Below, piece after piece: positions 8,424 to 17,521 of a DNA stretch of 64,000 bases; within the stretch, counting starts at the first letter, position 1; the number at the start of each line of letters is the position of its first letter. The stretch comes from Salinimicrobium nanhaiense. Its GTDB lineage: Bacteria; Bacteroidota; Bacteroidia; Flavobacteriales; Flavobacteriaceae. The notes below the pieces were generated by a model. It saw only the letters and a program-made list of their open reading frames with translations. It did not search any database and was not told where the DNA came from. The translations under genes were made by a program, and so were the position numbers. The stretch spans positions 1 through 64,000 of the forward strand of contig JAAVJQ010000009.1 in the NCBI GenBank assembly GCA_012038135.1, read 5' to 3'.

Positions 8424-8966
8424 TTATTCTTTGCTTATAAGGTAAACCGCGTCCTCTCCTTCATTCTCCTTCCAGTTTACTTTTACTTTTTCCTCATTTA
8501 CGGCATCTACCTGTCTCCCGTTATAATCGGGCTGAATGGGCAAATGCCTGCTGAACCTGCGGTCTATCAAAGTTAGCAGCTCAATTTCACTGGGCCTACC
8601 AAAGGATTGTACTGCAGTAAGTGCAGCTCTTATGCTTCTTCCGGTATACAAAACATCATCAATAAAGATCACCCGCTTGTCTTCTACCACAAAATCAATA
8701 TTGGTCTTATTCGCTTCCAGGGGTTTTTCTCCTCTTCGAAAGTCATCCCTGTAAAAGGTAATATCAAGCTGCCCCATTTTAATCTGGGAAATTCCATATT
8801 CCTCTTTGAGGATCTTATAGATCCTGTTAGCAAGAAAGGCTCCCCGGGGTTGGATCCCTATTAGAACTGAATTTTCAAAAGTGGTGTGATTTTCAATCAA
8901 CTGGCAGGCCAAACGGTGTAAAATGATGTTCATCTCTTTGGAAGCAAGCAACACTCTTTGGCTCAT
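8424..8966 (-). CDS. pyrR: PyrR: pyr operon regulator / uracil phosphoribosyltransferase
   Basis: 180 residues, the usual PyrR length, with the PRPP motif VIFIDDVLYTGRSIRAAL and the RGAFLANRIY loop. PyrR proteins bind pyr mRNA to attenuate transcription and may carry UPRTase activity. First gene of the operon pyrR-pyrB-small gene-rnz. A possible -7 box (TACTTTTG on the minus strand, 8987-8994) lies upstream, but I see no good -33 partner. I did not see a convincing attenuator in the leader. Confidence 0.94.
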   Translation of the reverse strand: MSQRVLLASKEMNIILHRLACQLIENHTTFENSVLIGIQPRGAFLANRIYKILKEEYGISQIKMGQLDITFYRDDFRRGEKPLEANKTNIDFVVEDKRVIFIDDVLYTGRSIRAALTAVQSFGRPSEIELLTLIDRRFSRHLPIQPDYNGRQVDAVNEEKVKVNWKENEGEDAVYLISKE

Positions 8967-9130
8967 AATACTCGAAGTTAGCTTAACAAAAGTAAGATTT
9001 TTTTCCAGAGATGTGCTGCCGGCAAGGGCTTTTTAAATGAAGTCTTTTCTTATTTAATTAAGGGCAATTTAACCCGAAACTCCTTTAGAAAAAGAGAATT
9101 TATAAAGTATATTGCAGTAAAAATACTTTC

Positions 9131-10996
9131 ATGCTCTACCTTTTACATGATCCTGCCGAAATTGATACTGTAAAAGAAAAGATACTTCCGCTGTTAGCGA
9201 ATATGAATCATGAGCTGGTATCCTTTCCGCTGGAAAAGGAATTTGATCTCGATCCCAGGTCTTCTCTCCTTCTGTATTTATCAGATAAAAAATTACGGGA
9301 AATCATTCCTGTAGCTGCAAGAAATAAATGGCCTGTGGCCATTCTACCTCATCCTGAAAACAAATTCACGTCTAAAGGGCTGGGCATTTCTACTGATCTG
9401 GAAGAGGTGATCACCGAATTCTCTGAATGTGAATCCCCACACAAGATTGACCTTCTGTTTTGTAACAATATTCCTGTATTTAGTTCGGTAAATATTGGAG
9501 ACATTTTTCTGCTTTCTGAAGGCTCCGGAAAAAAAAGCTTCTTTTCGCAGGTAATGAACATCATCCGGAATATCCGGAAAGCTTCTTCCCTCTCTCATCA
9601 CCCTTATCAGCTTAGCAGTGAGGAAGACAAGATCATAAACACTTCAGCATTGGGAATCGTGGTGGTAGAGCATGCATCAAGTTCCCTTATTTCCAAACGC
9701 CTACTGGAAGACAGCTCTATTAGCGACGGATCTTTCCAGGCCTTTATTCTTTCCCCGCAGAACCTGTTGGTTTTGCTCTGGTTTTTTATAAGAAGTCTTT
9801 GGCCGCAAAAGAAACCTATTCAAAAAACCCCATCTTTTATAGGCCATATAAAGGCTTCCAAGCTGACCATCAGTTCAGAAAAAATGGAATTTTCCATTGA
9901 CGGTTTTAAACATGAAGCTGAAGAAATAAACCTTGAGATACAGAAACAGGCAGTTATCCTGAAGCAGGTAAGCATTCACAGCCACAGTACAGATGATCCA
10001 AATAGTAAAAAGACCTTAAAGATCGAAGGTCTGCCAAAAGGTGAGACCCGTAAGGAATTGATCAAGCGCAGTTTGCCCATATTACCGCGGGCAAATGCCG
10101 AGCAGTTTGAGGATCTTTTTAAAGTGCTTCGGGTAAATTCCAAGATCTCCACTCCCTTTATGGTAATGATGGTCCTATCCACCCTGATCGCTACCTTCGG
10201 ACTTTTCGCCAATTCATCGCCGGTTATTATAGGTGCCATGATCCTTGCCCCTATTATTTCTCCAATTGTGTCATTTTCCATGGGAATGGTTAGGTATGAT
10301 GTGACTATGCTCAAAAAAGGATTTGTGACCATTACCGCAGGGACTTTGGTGTCCCTCGCTTTTGCTGCAACTGTATCCATTATTATTCCTTTGAAAATAA
10401 TGACCTTTGAAATAGAAGCCCGATTATCTCCTACCCTGTTAGACATGGGGATTGCGGTATCTTCAGGAATAGCCGCAGCTTACGCACATTCTAAAGAAAG
10501 TATAGCAAAAAGCCTGGCCGGGGTGGCCATAGCTGTTGCTCTTGTACCGCCTCTCTCGGTGGCGGGTATTGGAATTGGCTGGTGGGACTGGCAGGTATTT
10601 TCTGGAGCAATCCTTCTTTACGCAACAAACCTTGCCGGTATCATCCTTTTTGCGGGTCTTACTTTTTTGCTCCTGGGTTTTGCTCCGTTTAAAAGGGCAA
10701 AAATGGGTCTTGTTTACACTTTTATTATTGTCATTCTGGTGACAGTACCCCTTTCCCTTTCTTTCAACCGTATCATGCAGGAAGCCAGTATCACCAAGGC
10801 TCTTGAGGGCACTACAATAGATAATGTGGTGTTGAGGGATGTAAAATTAAGGTTTGGGCCACAAATAGTAGTTTCTTTAAGGCTTGTTGGACCCGAAGCT
10901 GTAGATCCTGAACGTATCCAAAGCATAAAAGAAGAAATAGAAAAAAAGATCAATCAGCCGGTTGTGCTTGAAGTGGTTTCGGCAATTGAATTTTAA
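9131..10996 (+). CDS. DUF389/TIGR00341 membrane protein with degenerate diacylglycerol-kinase-like N-terminal domain
   Basis: 621 residues. Residues about 1-285 follow the layout of YegS/DgkB-type lipid kinases: a region like the GGDGT loop (YLSDKKL, 49-55), a region like PxGTxND (ILPHPENKF, 71-79), a KIDLLFCNN.PVFSSVNIG strand pair, and the late FSIDGFKHEAEEINLEI segment near 254 (family: DGE...). The catalytic GGDGT and GTxND residues are replaced, so kinase activity is unlikely. Residues about 340-560 are the hydrophobic DUF389 domain (APIISPIVSFSMGMVRYD, SGIAAAYAHSKES, VALVPPLSVAGIG), followed by a short cytosolic tail. DUF389 function is not established. The domain match is by eye. Confidence 0.8.
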   Translation: MLYLLHDPAEIDTVKEKILPLLANMNHELVSFPLEKEFDLDPRSSLLLYLSDKKLREIIPVAARNKWPVAILPHPENKFTSKGLGISTDLEEVITEFSECESPHKIDLLFCNNIPVFSSVNIGDIFLLSEGSGKKSFFSQVMNIIRNIRKASSLSHHPYQLSSEEDKIINTSALGIVVVEHASSSLISKRLLEDSSISDGSFQAFILSPQNLLVLLWFFIRSLWPQKKPIQKTPSFIGHIKASKLTISSEKMEFSIDGFKHEAEEINLEIQKQAVILKQVSIHSHSTDDPNSKKTLKIEGLPKGETRKELIKRSLPILPRANAEQFEDLFKVLRVNSKISTPFMVMMVLSTLIATFGLFANSSPVIIGAMILAPIISPIVSFSMGMVRYDVTMLKKGFVTITAGTLVSLAFAATVSIIIPLKIMTFEIEARLSPTLLDMGIAVSSGIAAAYAHSKESIAKSLAGVAIAVALVPPLSVAGIGIGWWDWQVFSGAILLYATNLAGIILFAGLTFLLLGFAPFKRAKMGLVYTFIIVILVTVPLSLSFNRIMQEASITKALEGTTIDNVVLRDVKLRFGPQIVVSLRLVGPEAVDPERIQSIKEEIEKKINQPVVLEVVSAIEF

Positions 10997-11008
10997 TACC
11001 TCTTAAAT

Positions 11009-11176
11009 ATGTCATTTTTGGATCTTTCTTCTGAAGCAGATACAATCGATTTTTCTTTTTGTACAGAAATGCTTCTGCCGCTATGGGAAAGGCTCATGGG
11101 CAAATTTCAAAACCCCAATGTTCAATATCTTTGTGGTGAAGGCAAGAGAAGTTTCAGCTTAGCCCTTGTATTTTAA
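11009..11176 (+). CDS. Possible 55-residue small protein
   Basis: An ATG-started frame of 56 codons including stop (MSFLDLSSEADTIDF...) fills most of the 239-base gap between the DUF389 gene and the next gene. I recognise no domain. It may be chance or a remnant; the rest of the gap shows nothing else. Confidence 0.2.
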   Translation: MSFLDLSSEADTIDFSFCTEMLLPLWERLMGKFQNPNVQYLCGEGKRSFSLALVF

Positions 11177-11235
11177 GCAGAGATTAAACAAAAAGAAGCC
11201 GAAATTTCATACTTTTTCCGACAGAACCTCTGTTC

Positions 11236-12495
11236 ATGAAGAAATTCTTTTTTTTTATTTTATTCTGCCTTATTGTGTTCTTTGGCCTCACCTACTGGTC
11301 ACTGTCCATAGGCCCTTCGGAAATTTATATCTCTAAGATCGTAGAACCTGAAGCTATAACTTCAGAAGGCTCACAGAATACTGAAAAGGTCAAAGTATCT
11401 GCAACCAATCAATACAGCGCCAACGGTCTGAAAAGATTTATGCAGGGGGTGAATTACCGAAAGGCCTGGGAGACTCCTGTCACGGCCGAAATCTTTTACC
11501 TGGACTCTTTCGAAATTTTGGATGAAGGTGGTGGTAATCAAACCATCTCTTTGGATATTCTGGGACCGGAAGGAGCACTTTACAGCCTTAGGAGTGTCAA
11601 TAAGGACCCTACTCCACTTATTCCAAAGGTTGCAAAGGTATTAAAGCTCGAAAATATTGTGAGAGATGGGATCTCTGCCCAACATCCTTATGGTGCTCTG
11701 TTGGCAGCTTCTTTGGCAGAACATGCCGGACTTCTCCACACCCACCCCAAGATTGTTTATGTTCCTGAACAGAAGAAACTTCAGAAATTTTCAAAACCCT
11801 ACGGGTACCGGCTTTATTTGCTCGAATATGAGACAGAGGGAGATTACAACTGGACTCCTTATAAAAATGTTGTGAAGATCGTGGAGACAGATGAACTCCA
11901 GGAAATGAAAACTGAATTAGGTAAGCGCTTGCAGATAGATACTAAAAAGTTGATACGGGCACGTTTATTCGACCTGCTGATAGGAGACTGGGACCGGCAT
12001 GCGAAGCAATGGGGTTGGGTGCTTCAGCAACAGGAAGATCAATTGGTCGCTATTCCGCTGCCGGGAGACCGGGATAACGCTTTCTTCAGAATAGATGGTG
12101 TCATTCCTACCATTCTCACGAATGAACTGGTACAGCCAATGGTAAGGCCTTTCGAGAAAGACCTGGACCATATCCAGGGCTACGTTTATCCCTTTGACCT
12201 GTACTTTCTGAAAAATGTTTCTGAGAAAATTTTTATTGAGGAAGCCAAAGCCCTTCAGGAAAGCCTTACGGACGAAAAAATGGCAGCGGCGATGCAGCAG
12301 TGGCCCCGGGAACTTCAGCAATTAAACGGAGATGAAATTCTGGAGAAATTAATTAGTCGTCGGGATAAACTTCAGGAATATGCAATAGACTTTCGGGAAG
12401 AGATCGAAAGATTAGATTATCCCGAAGTACCTTTGAAAGGTTCAGAAGATCTTGAGCTTCCTGCTCATTTAAAAAAGTGCTTTGAGTGCAATTAA
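11236..12495 (+). CDS. Membrane-anchored or secreted kinase-like protein with GDWDRH motif
   Basis: 419 residues. One N-terminal hydrophobic segment (FFFILFCLIVFFGLTYW) anchors or exports it. The middle holds LFDLLIGDWDRHAKQWGW (about 245-261) followed by AIPLPGDRDNAFF (about 272-284). These match the catalytic-loop and metal-binding motifs of the HipA/FAM20C-like atypical kinase fold, also found as a domain in some Bacteroidota metallophosphatase/outer-membrane proteins. The protein has no other domain I recognise. If active it would phosphorylate a substrate outside the cytoplasm; that is inference. The C-terminus has a Cys pair (KKCFECN). Confidence 0.6.
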   Translation: MKKFFFFILFCLIVFFGLTYWSLSIGPSEIYISKIVEPEAITSEGSQNTEKVKVSATNQYSANGLKRFMQGVNYRKAWETPVTAEIFYLDSFEILDEGGGNQTISLDILGPEGALYSLRSVNKDPTPLIPKVAKVLKLENIVRDGISAQHPYGALLAASLAEHAGLLHTHPKIVYVPEQKKLQKFSKPYGYRLYLLEYETEGDYNWTPYKNVVKIVETDELQEMKTELGKRLQIDTKKLIRARLFDLLIGDWDRHAKQWGWVLQQQEDQLVAIPLPGDRDNAFFRIDGVIPTILTNELVQPMVRPFEKDLDHIQGYVYPFDLYFLKNVSEKIFIEEAKALQESLTDEKMAAAMQQWPRELQQLNGDEILEKLISRRDKLQEYAIDFREEIERLDYPEVPLKGSEDLELPAHLKKCFECN

Positions 12496-12577
12496 TTTCC
12501 TTCAAAAGTTCATGAACGGCTGCAGATCATACCGTTTTATGCAGTACCTTTAAGATAGTGTCCAAACTTTAGAACTC

Positions 12578-13099
12578 ATGAAAAAAATATTCTTCATGAC
12601 GGCACTCGTCATTAGTTCCTGTACTGCTGTAAAGTTTCAGGATCCACAACCCACGCAAGCTCCTGCTGTAAGTGAATTTCCTGAAAGAATGCGAGGCACA
12701 TATACCTCTGCCGAAGATGATACGCTTCACATTTCGGCAAATTCCTTCAGCTATTACAATGGCAAAGAGATTAATGTTGCGGGTACCCTTAGTACTTCCG
12801 GTGATGTGATCTTAAAAGAATTTGAAAAAAGATTGATCCTCAATCTAAAAGACGACCAGGGATGGGATGTGATCCCCTTAAAAGTTTCCCACAACAAGAT
12901 CACAGCCGCCTTTGCAGTTTTAGATCCCAAAACCCAACCGCTCATCATAGAACTGGAGAAAAGTTCAAAGGTCCAAAGGATCAATGCAGACGACGGGAAA
13001 TTCAGCCACTACCTGCTTTCCCCTTCACATGAAGATTTCAAAAATCTGGTAAGAAAAAAGCTTTTTTCAGAAAAGACAGTTTTCAAAAGGATCAGGTAA
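12578..13099 (+). CDS. Hypothetical lipoprotein
   Basis: 173 residues with a short lipoprotein leader (MKKIFFMTALVISSC, Cys15). The rest is a small mixed domain (YTSAEDDTLHISANSFSYY, GTLSTSGDVILKEF) with no family I recognise. The stop lies 2 bases from the stop of the convergent sterol-desaturase-type gene. Confidence 0.75.
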   Translation: MKKIFFMTALVISSCTAVKFQDPQPTQAPAVSEFPERMRGTYTSAEDDTLHISANSFSYYNGKEINVAGTLSTSGDVILKEFEKRLILNLKDDQGWDVIPLKVSHNKITAAFAVLDPKTQPLIIELEKSSKVQRINADDGKFSHYLLSPSHEDFKNLVRKKLFSEKTVFKRIR

Positions 13100-13101
13100 T
13101 C

Positions 13102-13866
13102 TCAGGTCTTCATTCTGCGACTTTCTGTAGACATCCATTTATCCCAAAAGGTGAAGTAAAGCCCATAATTGGTCATATACTCGGTATGATGGTGATGATG
13201 GTGGGTAGCACCGATAAATAGTTTTCCAAATTTGCTTTTTTGGAACCACATGGGATAAACCTCGATGTCCAAATGATTGACCACACTGCTTATGGTCATT
13301 ACGAGAAGATAAAAACCGAGCACATAAATATTGACCGGTAAAAAGATTAGGATCAATGGAAGAATAACAGCTTCGATTAAACTCTCCCATGGATGAAAGG
13401 AAAAAGCCGTCCAGGGGGTGGGAATGCGGCTATCGTGATGCACCTTGTGAACTATCCTAAAAATTTTAGGATGATGCATCCAGCGATGCACCCAATAGTA
13501 ATAGGTTTCATGAAGTAGCAGGATGATCAACAGGCTCACCGGTAAATACCAGATTCCATAGGCTCCAGGATCAAGATAAACGGCTGTATAATCCTTCAAC
13601 CATAACCAATAGGTGCCGGCTCCAACAAGTGCAAATATTGCAGAAGATTTTATACTCCAAACGATCTCCTTCTTAAGCTGATCTTTATTCGCAAGTCTCT
13701 TACTAAGTCGCCTTTCATCATATTTCCTGAAGTTCTTAACGTAGTAATAATAGTAAAAGATCCCGGCAGCAACAAAATACCTGAAGAGAATAGCAAAGAA
13801 AAATATGGCAGTGTAGACCAGGAGAATTCCGGGGTTACTGGCTTCAAAATCAATAAATTCAGTCAT
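13102..13866 (-). CDS. Sterol desaturase / fatty-acid hydroxylase family protein
   Basis: 254 residues with four or more membrane segments and the three His clusters of the non-haem di-iron hydroxylases: LLHETYYYWVHRWMHH, IVHKVHHDS and GATHHHHHHTEY. The substrate could be a carotenoid, sterol-like lipid or fatty acid; the sequence alone does not say. It is divergent from mgsA and convergent with the lipoprotein at 12578. Confidence 0.88.
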   Translation of the reverse strand: MTEFIDFEASNPGILLVYTAIFFFAILFRYFVAAGIFYYYYYVKNFRKYDERRLSKRLANKDQLKKEIVWSIKSSAIFALVGAGTYWLWLKDYTAVYLDPGAYGIWYLPVSLLIILLLHETYYYWVHRWMHHPKIFRIVHKVHHDSRIPTPWTAFSFHPWESLIEAVILPLILIFLPVNIYVLGFYLLVMTISSVVNHLDIEVYPMWFQKSKFGKLFIGATHHHHHHTEYMTNYGLYFTFWDKWMSTESRRMKT

Positions 13867-14019
13867 AGGTCTAAAATTACTAATTTCAATCTTAATTTTT
13901 TCTCAAATAACATTTGCAAGATTTCTTGTGGTCTTTGCAGTCCTGCTTTAATAATTGTTATTTTTACTACTCCGGGTCAAAATTGGAATATGGCCACCCG
14001 ATCCAAAATTATAACTAAA

Positions 14020-14397
14020 ATGAACACAATTGCCCTTATCGCCCACAACAGCCGAAAAACTGACCTGCTTAATTGGGCCAAAGTACACCGGGAAGCGCTT
14101 ATAAAATATAATCTTATTGGAACCTCCAATACTTCCAAGCTCCTGAGTGAGATGCTGGATATTGAAGTTAAAGGTTTTGGACATGGCCCCAGTGGAGGAG
14201 ATATCCTTTTAGCAGCAAAGATCCTTCAGGGAGAGGTGCAAATGATCATCTTTTTTATAGATGCCGAAACTCCACACGGGCACGAACACGATATCCAGAC
14301 GCTCATTCGTACTGCTGTGATCAACAATATTCCAATAGCTCTCAACAGGGCTTCAGCAGATCTGCTTATCCTGGATGAAAAAATTCAGACGAAATAG
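14020..14397 (+). CDS. mgsA: Methylglyoxal synthase
   Basis: Starting at MNTIALIAHNSRK gives 125 residues, like family members; an in-frame ATG at 13990 would add ten residues and cannot be excluded. Family features: AHNSRKTDLLNW (active-site His), GTSNTSKLL, GHGPSGGDILLAAKI (catalytic Asp), IIFFIDAETPHGHEHDIQTL (Asp/His) and NIPIALNRASADLLI. It converts dihydroxyacetone phosphate to methylglyoxal and phosphate, bypassing lower glycolysis. The canonical PHEPDI here reads GHEHDI. Confidence 0.88.
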   Translation: MNTIALIAHNSRKTDLLNWAKVHREALIKYNLIGTSNTSKLLSEMLDIEVKGFGHGPSGGDILLAAKILQGEVQMIIFFIDAETPHGHEHDIQTLIRTAVINNIPIALNRASADLLILDEKIQTK

Positions 14398-14413
14398 CAC
14401 TAAAAACAACAGC

Positions 14414-15811
14414 ATGAAAAAAGCCTTTTTTTACATCCTTTTATTTTCAGTTCTCTTTTCAGCCTGTAACTCCTCCCGGGAAGAGGCAGAAGTGTTGATC
14501 CTTAATGCTACCATTTTGGACATAGCATCAGGGGAGGAGATTCCCGGAAAGATGATCGCAATTTCGGGAGATACTATTCAGGCAGTGCTGGATATGGAGG
14601 AAAAGGATAATTTTAAAGCTGCCAAAACCATAGATGCTAAAAGGAAATTTGTGATGCCCGGCCTCTGGGACATGCATGTGCATTTTCGGGGCGGTGATAC
14701 CCTGGCAGTAGAAAATAAAGATCTCCTGCCGCTTTTCCTCGCCTATGGTATTACCACAGTAAGGGATGCAGGAGGTGATATCACCACTAATGTTCTCAAC
14801 TGGAGAAAAAAGATCGGGACGGGAGAGCTCACCGGCCCCACTATATTTACTTCAGGCCCTAAATTAGACGGCCCTAACCCGGCATGGCCGGGGTCTATAG
14901 AAGTTGCAACTCCTGAAGATATTCCCGCTGCACTTGATGCTCTTGAAAAACTCGAAGTAGATTATGTAAAAATGTATGACGGCAGCCTGTCCAAAGAAGT
15001 TTTTTACGGGATCATCGCCGCAGCCGAAGAAAGAGGTTATAAAACCACCGGCCACATGCCTATGTCGGCAGATATTCTTGAAGGTGTAGACTTAGGATTA
15101 GACGGTTCAGAACATCTTTATTACGTGATGAAGGCCTGCTCCCCAAAAGCCGACAGTCTTACCCGCGTGAATCCCGGTTACGGAATGATGAATGAGATCA
15201 TCGACACCTACGATGAGGAATTGGCTAAGCAGGTTTTCCAGAGACTGAAGGACCAGCAGGTTTATATAACTCCTACTCTCCATATAGGGAAAACTTTGGC
15301 GGAGGTCCTGGAAGTTGACCACAGTAAAGATTCCTTGCTCCCTTACATTGGCGACGGAATTATAGATACCTATCGCGGAAGGATCCAAAGTGCCAAAAGA
15401 GCCAAATCTGCAGGAAATTCCATGAGGAATAAAATGGAGCAAAAATCTATGGAAATGATCCGGCCCATGTATAACGCCGGAGTTCCGCTTCTGGCAGGAT
15501 CTGACTGCGGCCCGTATAATTCTTTTGTTTATCCTGGGGAATCTTTACATAGCGAGCTTGAAAGGTTTGTTGCTTCGGGTTTAACTCCCCGGGAAGCTTT
15601 AAAGACTTCAGTAATTAATGGGCCTGCATTTTTTGAAGTTCAGGATTCCTACGGCAGCATCGAAAAAGGCAAAAAAGCAGACATATTGATTCTGAAGAAG
15701 AATCCATTCAGTGATATAAAAAACCTGCGCCAGGTCTCAGCAATTTTGGCAAACGGGCAGATATTTACCCGGGAAGAGCTGCAGGAAATGCTGGAAACAG
15801 TAAAGCAGTAG
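14414..15811 (+). CDS. Amidohydrolase-family lipoprotein
   Basis: 465 residues from the ATG at 14414, which places a clean lipoprotein leader (MKKAFFYILLFSVLFSAC, Cys18) at the N-terminus; a frame-extending ATG at 14375 overlaps mgsA and would bury the leader. The metal site shows DMHVHFRG, a Lys in VDYVKMYDGS, HMPMSADILEG, GSEHLYY and LAGSDCGP. This is the imidazolonepropionase-like/prolidase-like group of amidohydrolases, so a periplasmic peptide or cyclic amide substrate is likely but unproven. Spacing to mgsA is 16 bases, so cotranscription is plausible. Confidence 0.87.
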   Translation: MKKAFFYILLFSVLFSACNSSREEAEVLILNATILDIASGEEIPGKMIAISGDTIQAVLDMEEKDNFKAAKTIDAKRKFVMPGLWDMHVHFRGGDTLAVENKDLLPLFLAYGITTVRDAGGDITTNVLNWRKKIGTGELTGPTIFTSGPKLDGPNPAWPGSIEVATPEDIPAALDALEKLEVDYVKMYDGSLSKEVFYGIIAAAEERGYKTTGHMPMSADILEGVDLGLDGSEHLYYVMKACSPKADSLTRVNPGYGMMNEIIDTYDEELAKQVFQRLKDQQVYITPTLHIGKTLAEVLEVDHSKDSLLPYIGDGIIDTYRGRIQSAKRAKSAGNSMRNKMEQKSMEMIRPMYNAGVPLLAGSDCGPYNSFVYPGESLHSELERFVASGLTPREALKTSVINGPAFFEVQDSYGSIEKGKKADILILKKNPFSDIKNLRQVSAILANGQIFTREELQEMLETVKQ

Positions 15812-15850
15812 AACCTCTCTATGAACGTATTGGCTTTAACTTTGAAGTTT

Positions 15851-15883
15851 TTGAATCGACCTCATAATCTTTCCCTATCTTTC
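15851..15883 (+). promoter_or_regulatory. Candidate promoter of the SDR/DUF2867 gene
   Basis: TTG (15851-15853), 22 bases, then TATCTTTC (15876-15883), one base from the Bacteroidota -7 consensus TAnnTTTG. About 45 bases upstream of the start codon. Confidence 0.35.
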
Positions 15884-15926
15884 TGAAAAGCAGCAGGTTC
15901 TTTAACCACTGCCAAAAAAGGGAAAA

Positions 15927-17378
15927 ATGAAGATCCTTCTTACAGGAGCTACCGGATATATTGGAAAACGCCTGCTACCTATCTTACTTGAGCTGGGGTA
16001 TGAAGTAATTTGTTGCGTAAGAGACAAAAACCGGTTTCCTGCCGAAGGTGTTTACGCCAATCCAAAGATCTCTGTCCTGGAAGTAGATTTTTTGAAAGAC
16101 CTGCCATCTCCTGAAGTTATAAAGAACATTGATGTTGCATACTACCTCATTCATTCCATGAGTGCCGGTACCGGTGACTTTGCTGACATGGAAGCCACTT
16201 CTGCAGAAAACTTTCTAAAGCTGGTGGAGCCAACAGCAGTAAAACAGATCATTTATCTTACCGGAATTACCAATGAAAAAGAACTTTCCAAGCACCTATC
16301 TTCTCGTAAGAATGTAGAAGAGATCCTGGATCGCAGCGACATTCCCCTCACCGCTTTAAAAGCAGGAATAATCGTAGGTTCGGGAAGTGCATCCTTTGAA
16401 ATAATGCGTGACCTGGTGGAAAAATTGCCTGTAATGGTCACTCCAAAATGGGTGGAGACTAAAAGCCAGCCAATAGCAATACGGAATGTACTGGAATATT
16501 TGGCAGGAGTACTTTTACGGGAGGAAACCTTCAACAAAGCTTATGATATTGGCGGTCCCGATGTTCTTACCTACAAAGAAATGCTTCTGCAATTAGCAGC
16601 AGTGAGAGGTTTTAAACGCAGGATCTATACCGTGCCTGTAATGACACCCAGGCTTTCCTCCTACTGGCTATATTTTGTAACCTCAACCTCTTACAAACTT
16701 GCCATTAACCTTGTTGACAGCATGAAGATAGAGGTGATCGCCCGGGATAATAACCTGGGAAAAATGTTGAAAATTGATCCTATCCCATATAAAAAAGCCG
16801 TAGAACTGGCTTTTCAGAAAATAGAGCAGAACTCTGTGATCTCCAGCTGGAAGGATTCCCTGGTGTCAAGTTATGCCGATAATTCCCTGCTTGAGCACAT
16901 TCATGTGCCTACAGATGGTTGTTTTATCGATAAAAGGGAAAAGAAAATTACCGGCGACCCCGATCTTGTACTGGCGAATATCTGGTCCATTGGTGGAACA
17001 AAAGGCTGGTACTATGGCAGCTGGCTCTGGAAGATACGCGGTTTCATGGATAAGATGGTTGGCGGCGTTGGCCTTAGACGCGGACGCACTCATCCTCATA
17101 ATATCAATACAGGGGACACACTCGACTTTTGGCGGGTATTGGCCGCCGACAAAAAGAATCGGCGCCTGCTCCTTTATGCCGAAATGAAACTTCCGGGTGA
17201 AGCCTGGCTCGAATTCAACATTATTGAAAGGAAAGGAGAAAATTTTCTTCAGCAAACTGCTACATTTCGTCCCGAGGGTCTTGCCGGCAGATTGTACTGG
17301 TATACTGTCCTCCCCTTCCACTTCTTCGTCTTTGATGGAATGGCCGGTAATCTTGTAACACCTAAACCTGTGGTTTAA
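15927..17378 (+). CDS. SDR-family NAD(P)-binding oxidoreductase with DUF2867 domain
   Basis: 483 residues. An N-terminal Rossmann domain with MKILLTGATGYIGKRL and an atypical short-chain dehydrogenase core (AYYLIHSMSAG, YDIGGPDVLTYKEML) covers about 1-300. The C-terminal ~160 residues match DUF2867 (WSIGGTKGWYYGSWLWKIRG, LDFWRVLAAD, GRLYWYTVLPFHFFVFDGM). The fusion is common in bacteria; substrate unknown. Single-gene transcription unit by spacing. Confidence 0.88.
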   Translation: MKILLTGATGYIGKRLLPILLELGYEVICCVRDKNRFPAEGVYANPKISVLEVDFLKDLPSPEVIKNIDVAYYLIHSMSAGTGDFADMEATSAENFLKLVEPTAVKQIIYLTGITNEKELSKHLSSRKNVEEILDRSDIPLTALKAGIIVGSGSASFEIMRDLVEKLPVMVTPKWVETKSQPIAIRNVLEYLAGVLLREETFNKAYDIGGPDVLTYKEMLLQLAAVRGFKRRIYTVPVMTPRLSSYWLYFVTSTSYKLAINLVDSMKIEVIARDNNLGKMLKIDPIPYKKAVELAFQKIEQNSVISSWKDSLVSSYADNSLLEHIHVPTDGCFIDKREKKITGDPDLVLANIWSIGGTKGWYYGSWLWKIRGFMDKMVGGVGLRRGRTHPHNINTGDTLDFWRVLAADKKNRRLLLYAEMKLPGEAWLEFNIIERKGENFLQQTATFRPEGLAGRLYWYTVLPFHFFVFDGMAGNLVTPKPVV

Positions 17379-17521
17379 AATTATCTTCTTCAGTAAACCT
17401 TTTAAAGCTGTAACTAATTAGAGATTGGTCTTTTATTGGCAGCCTGTGAAAATTATTAGTAAATTTAATACAGGCAGCACCCCTCACTCCTTCCCTTTAT
17501 AACTGACTAAAACTTTAATTT

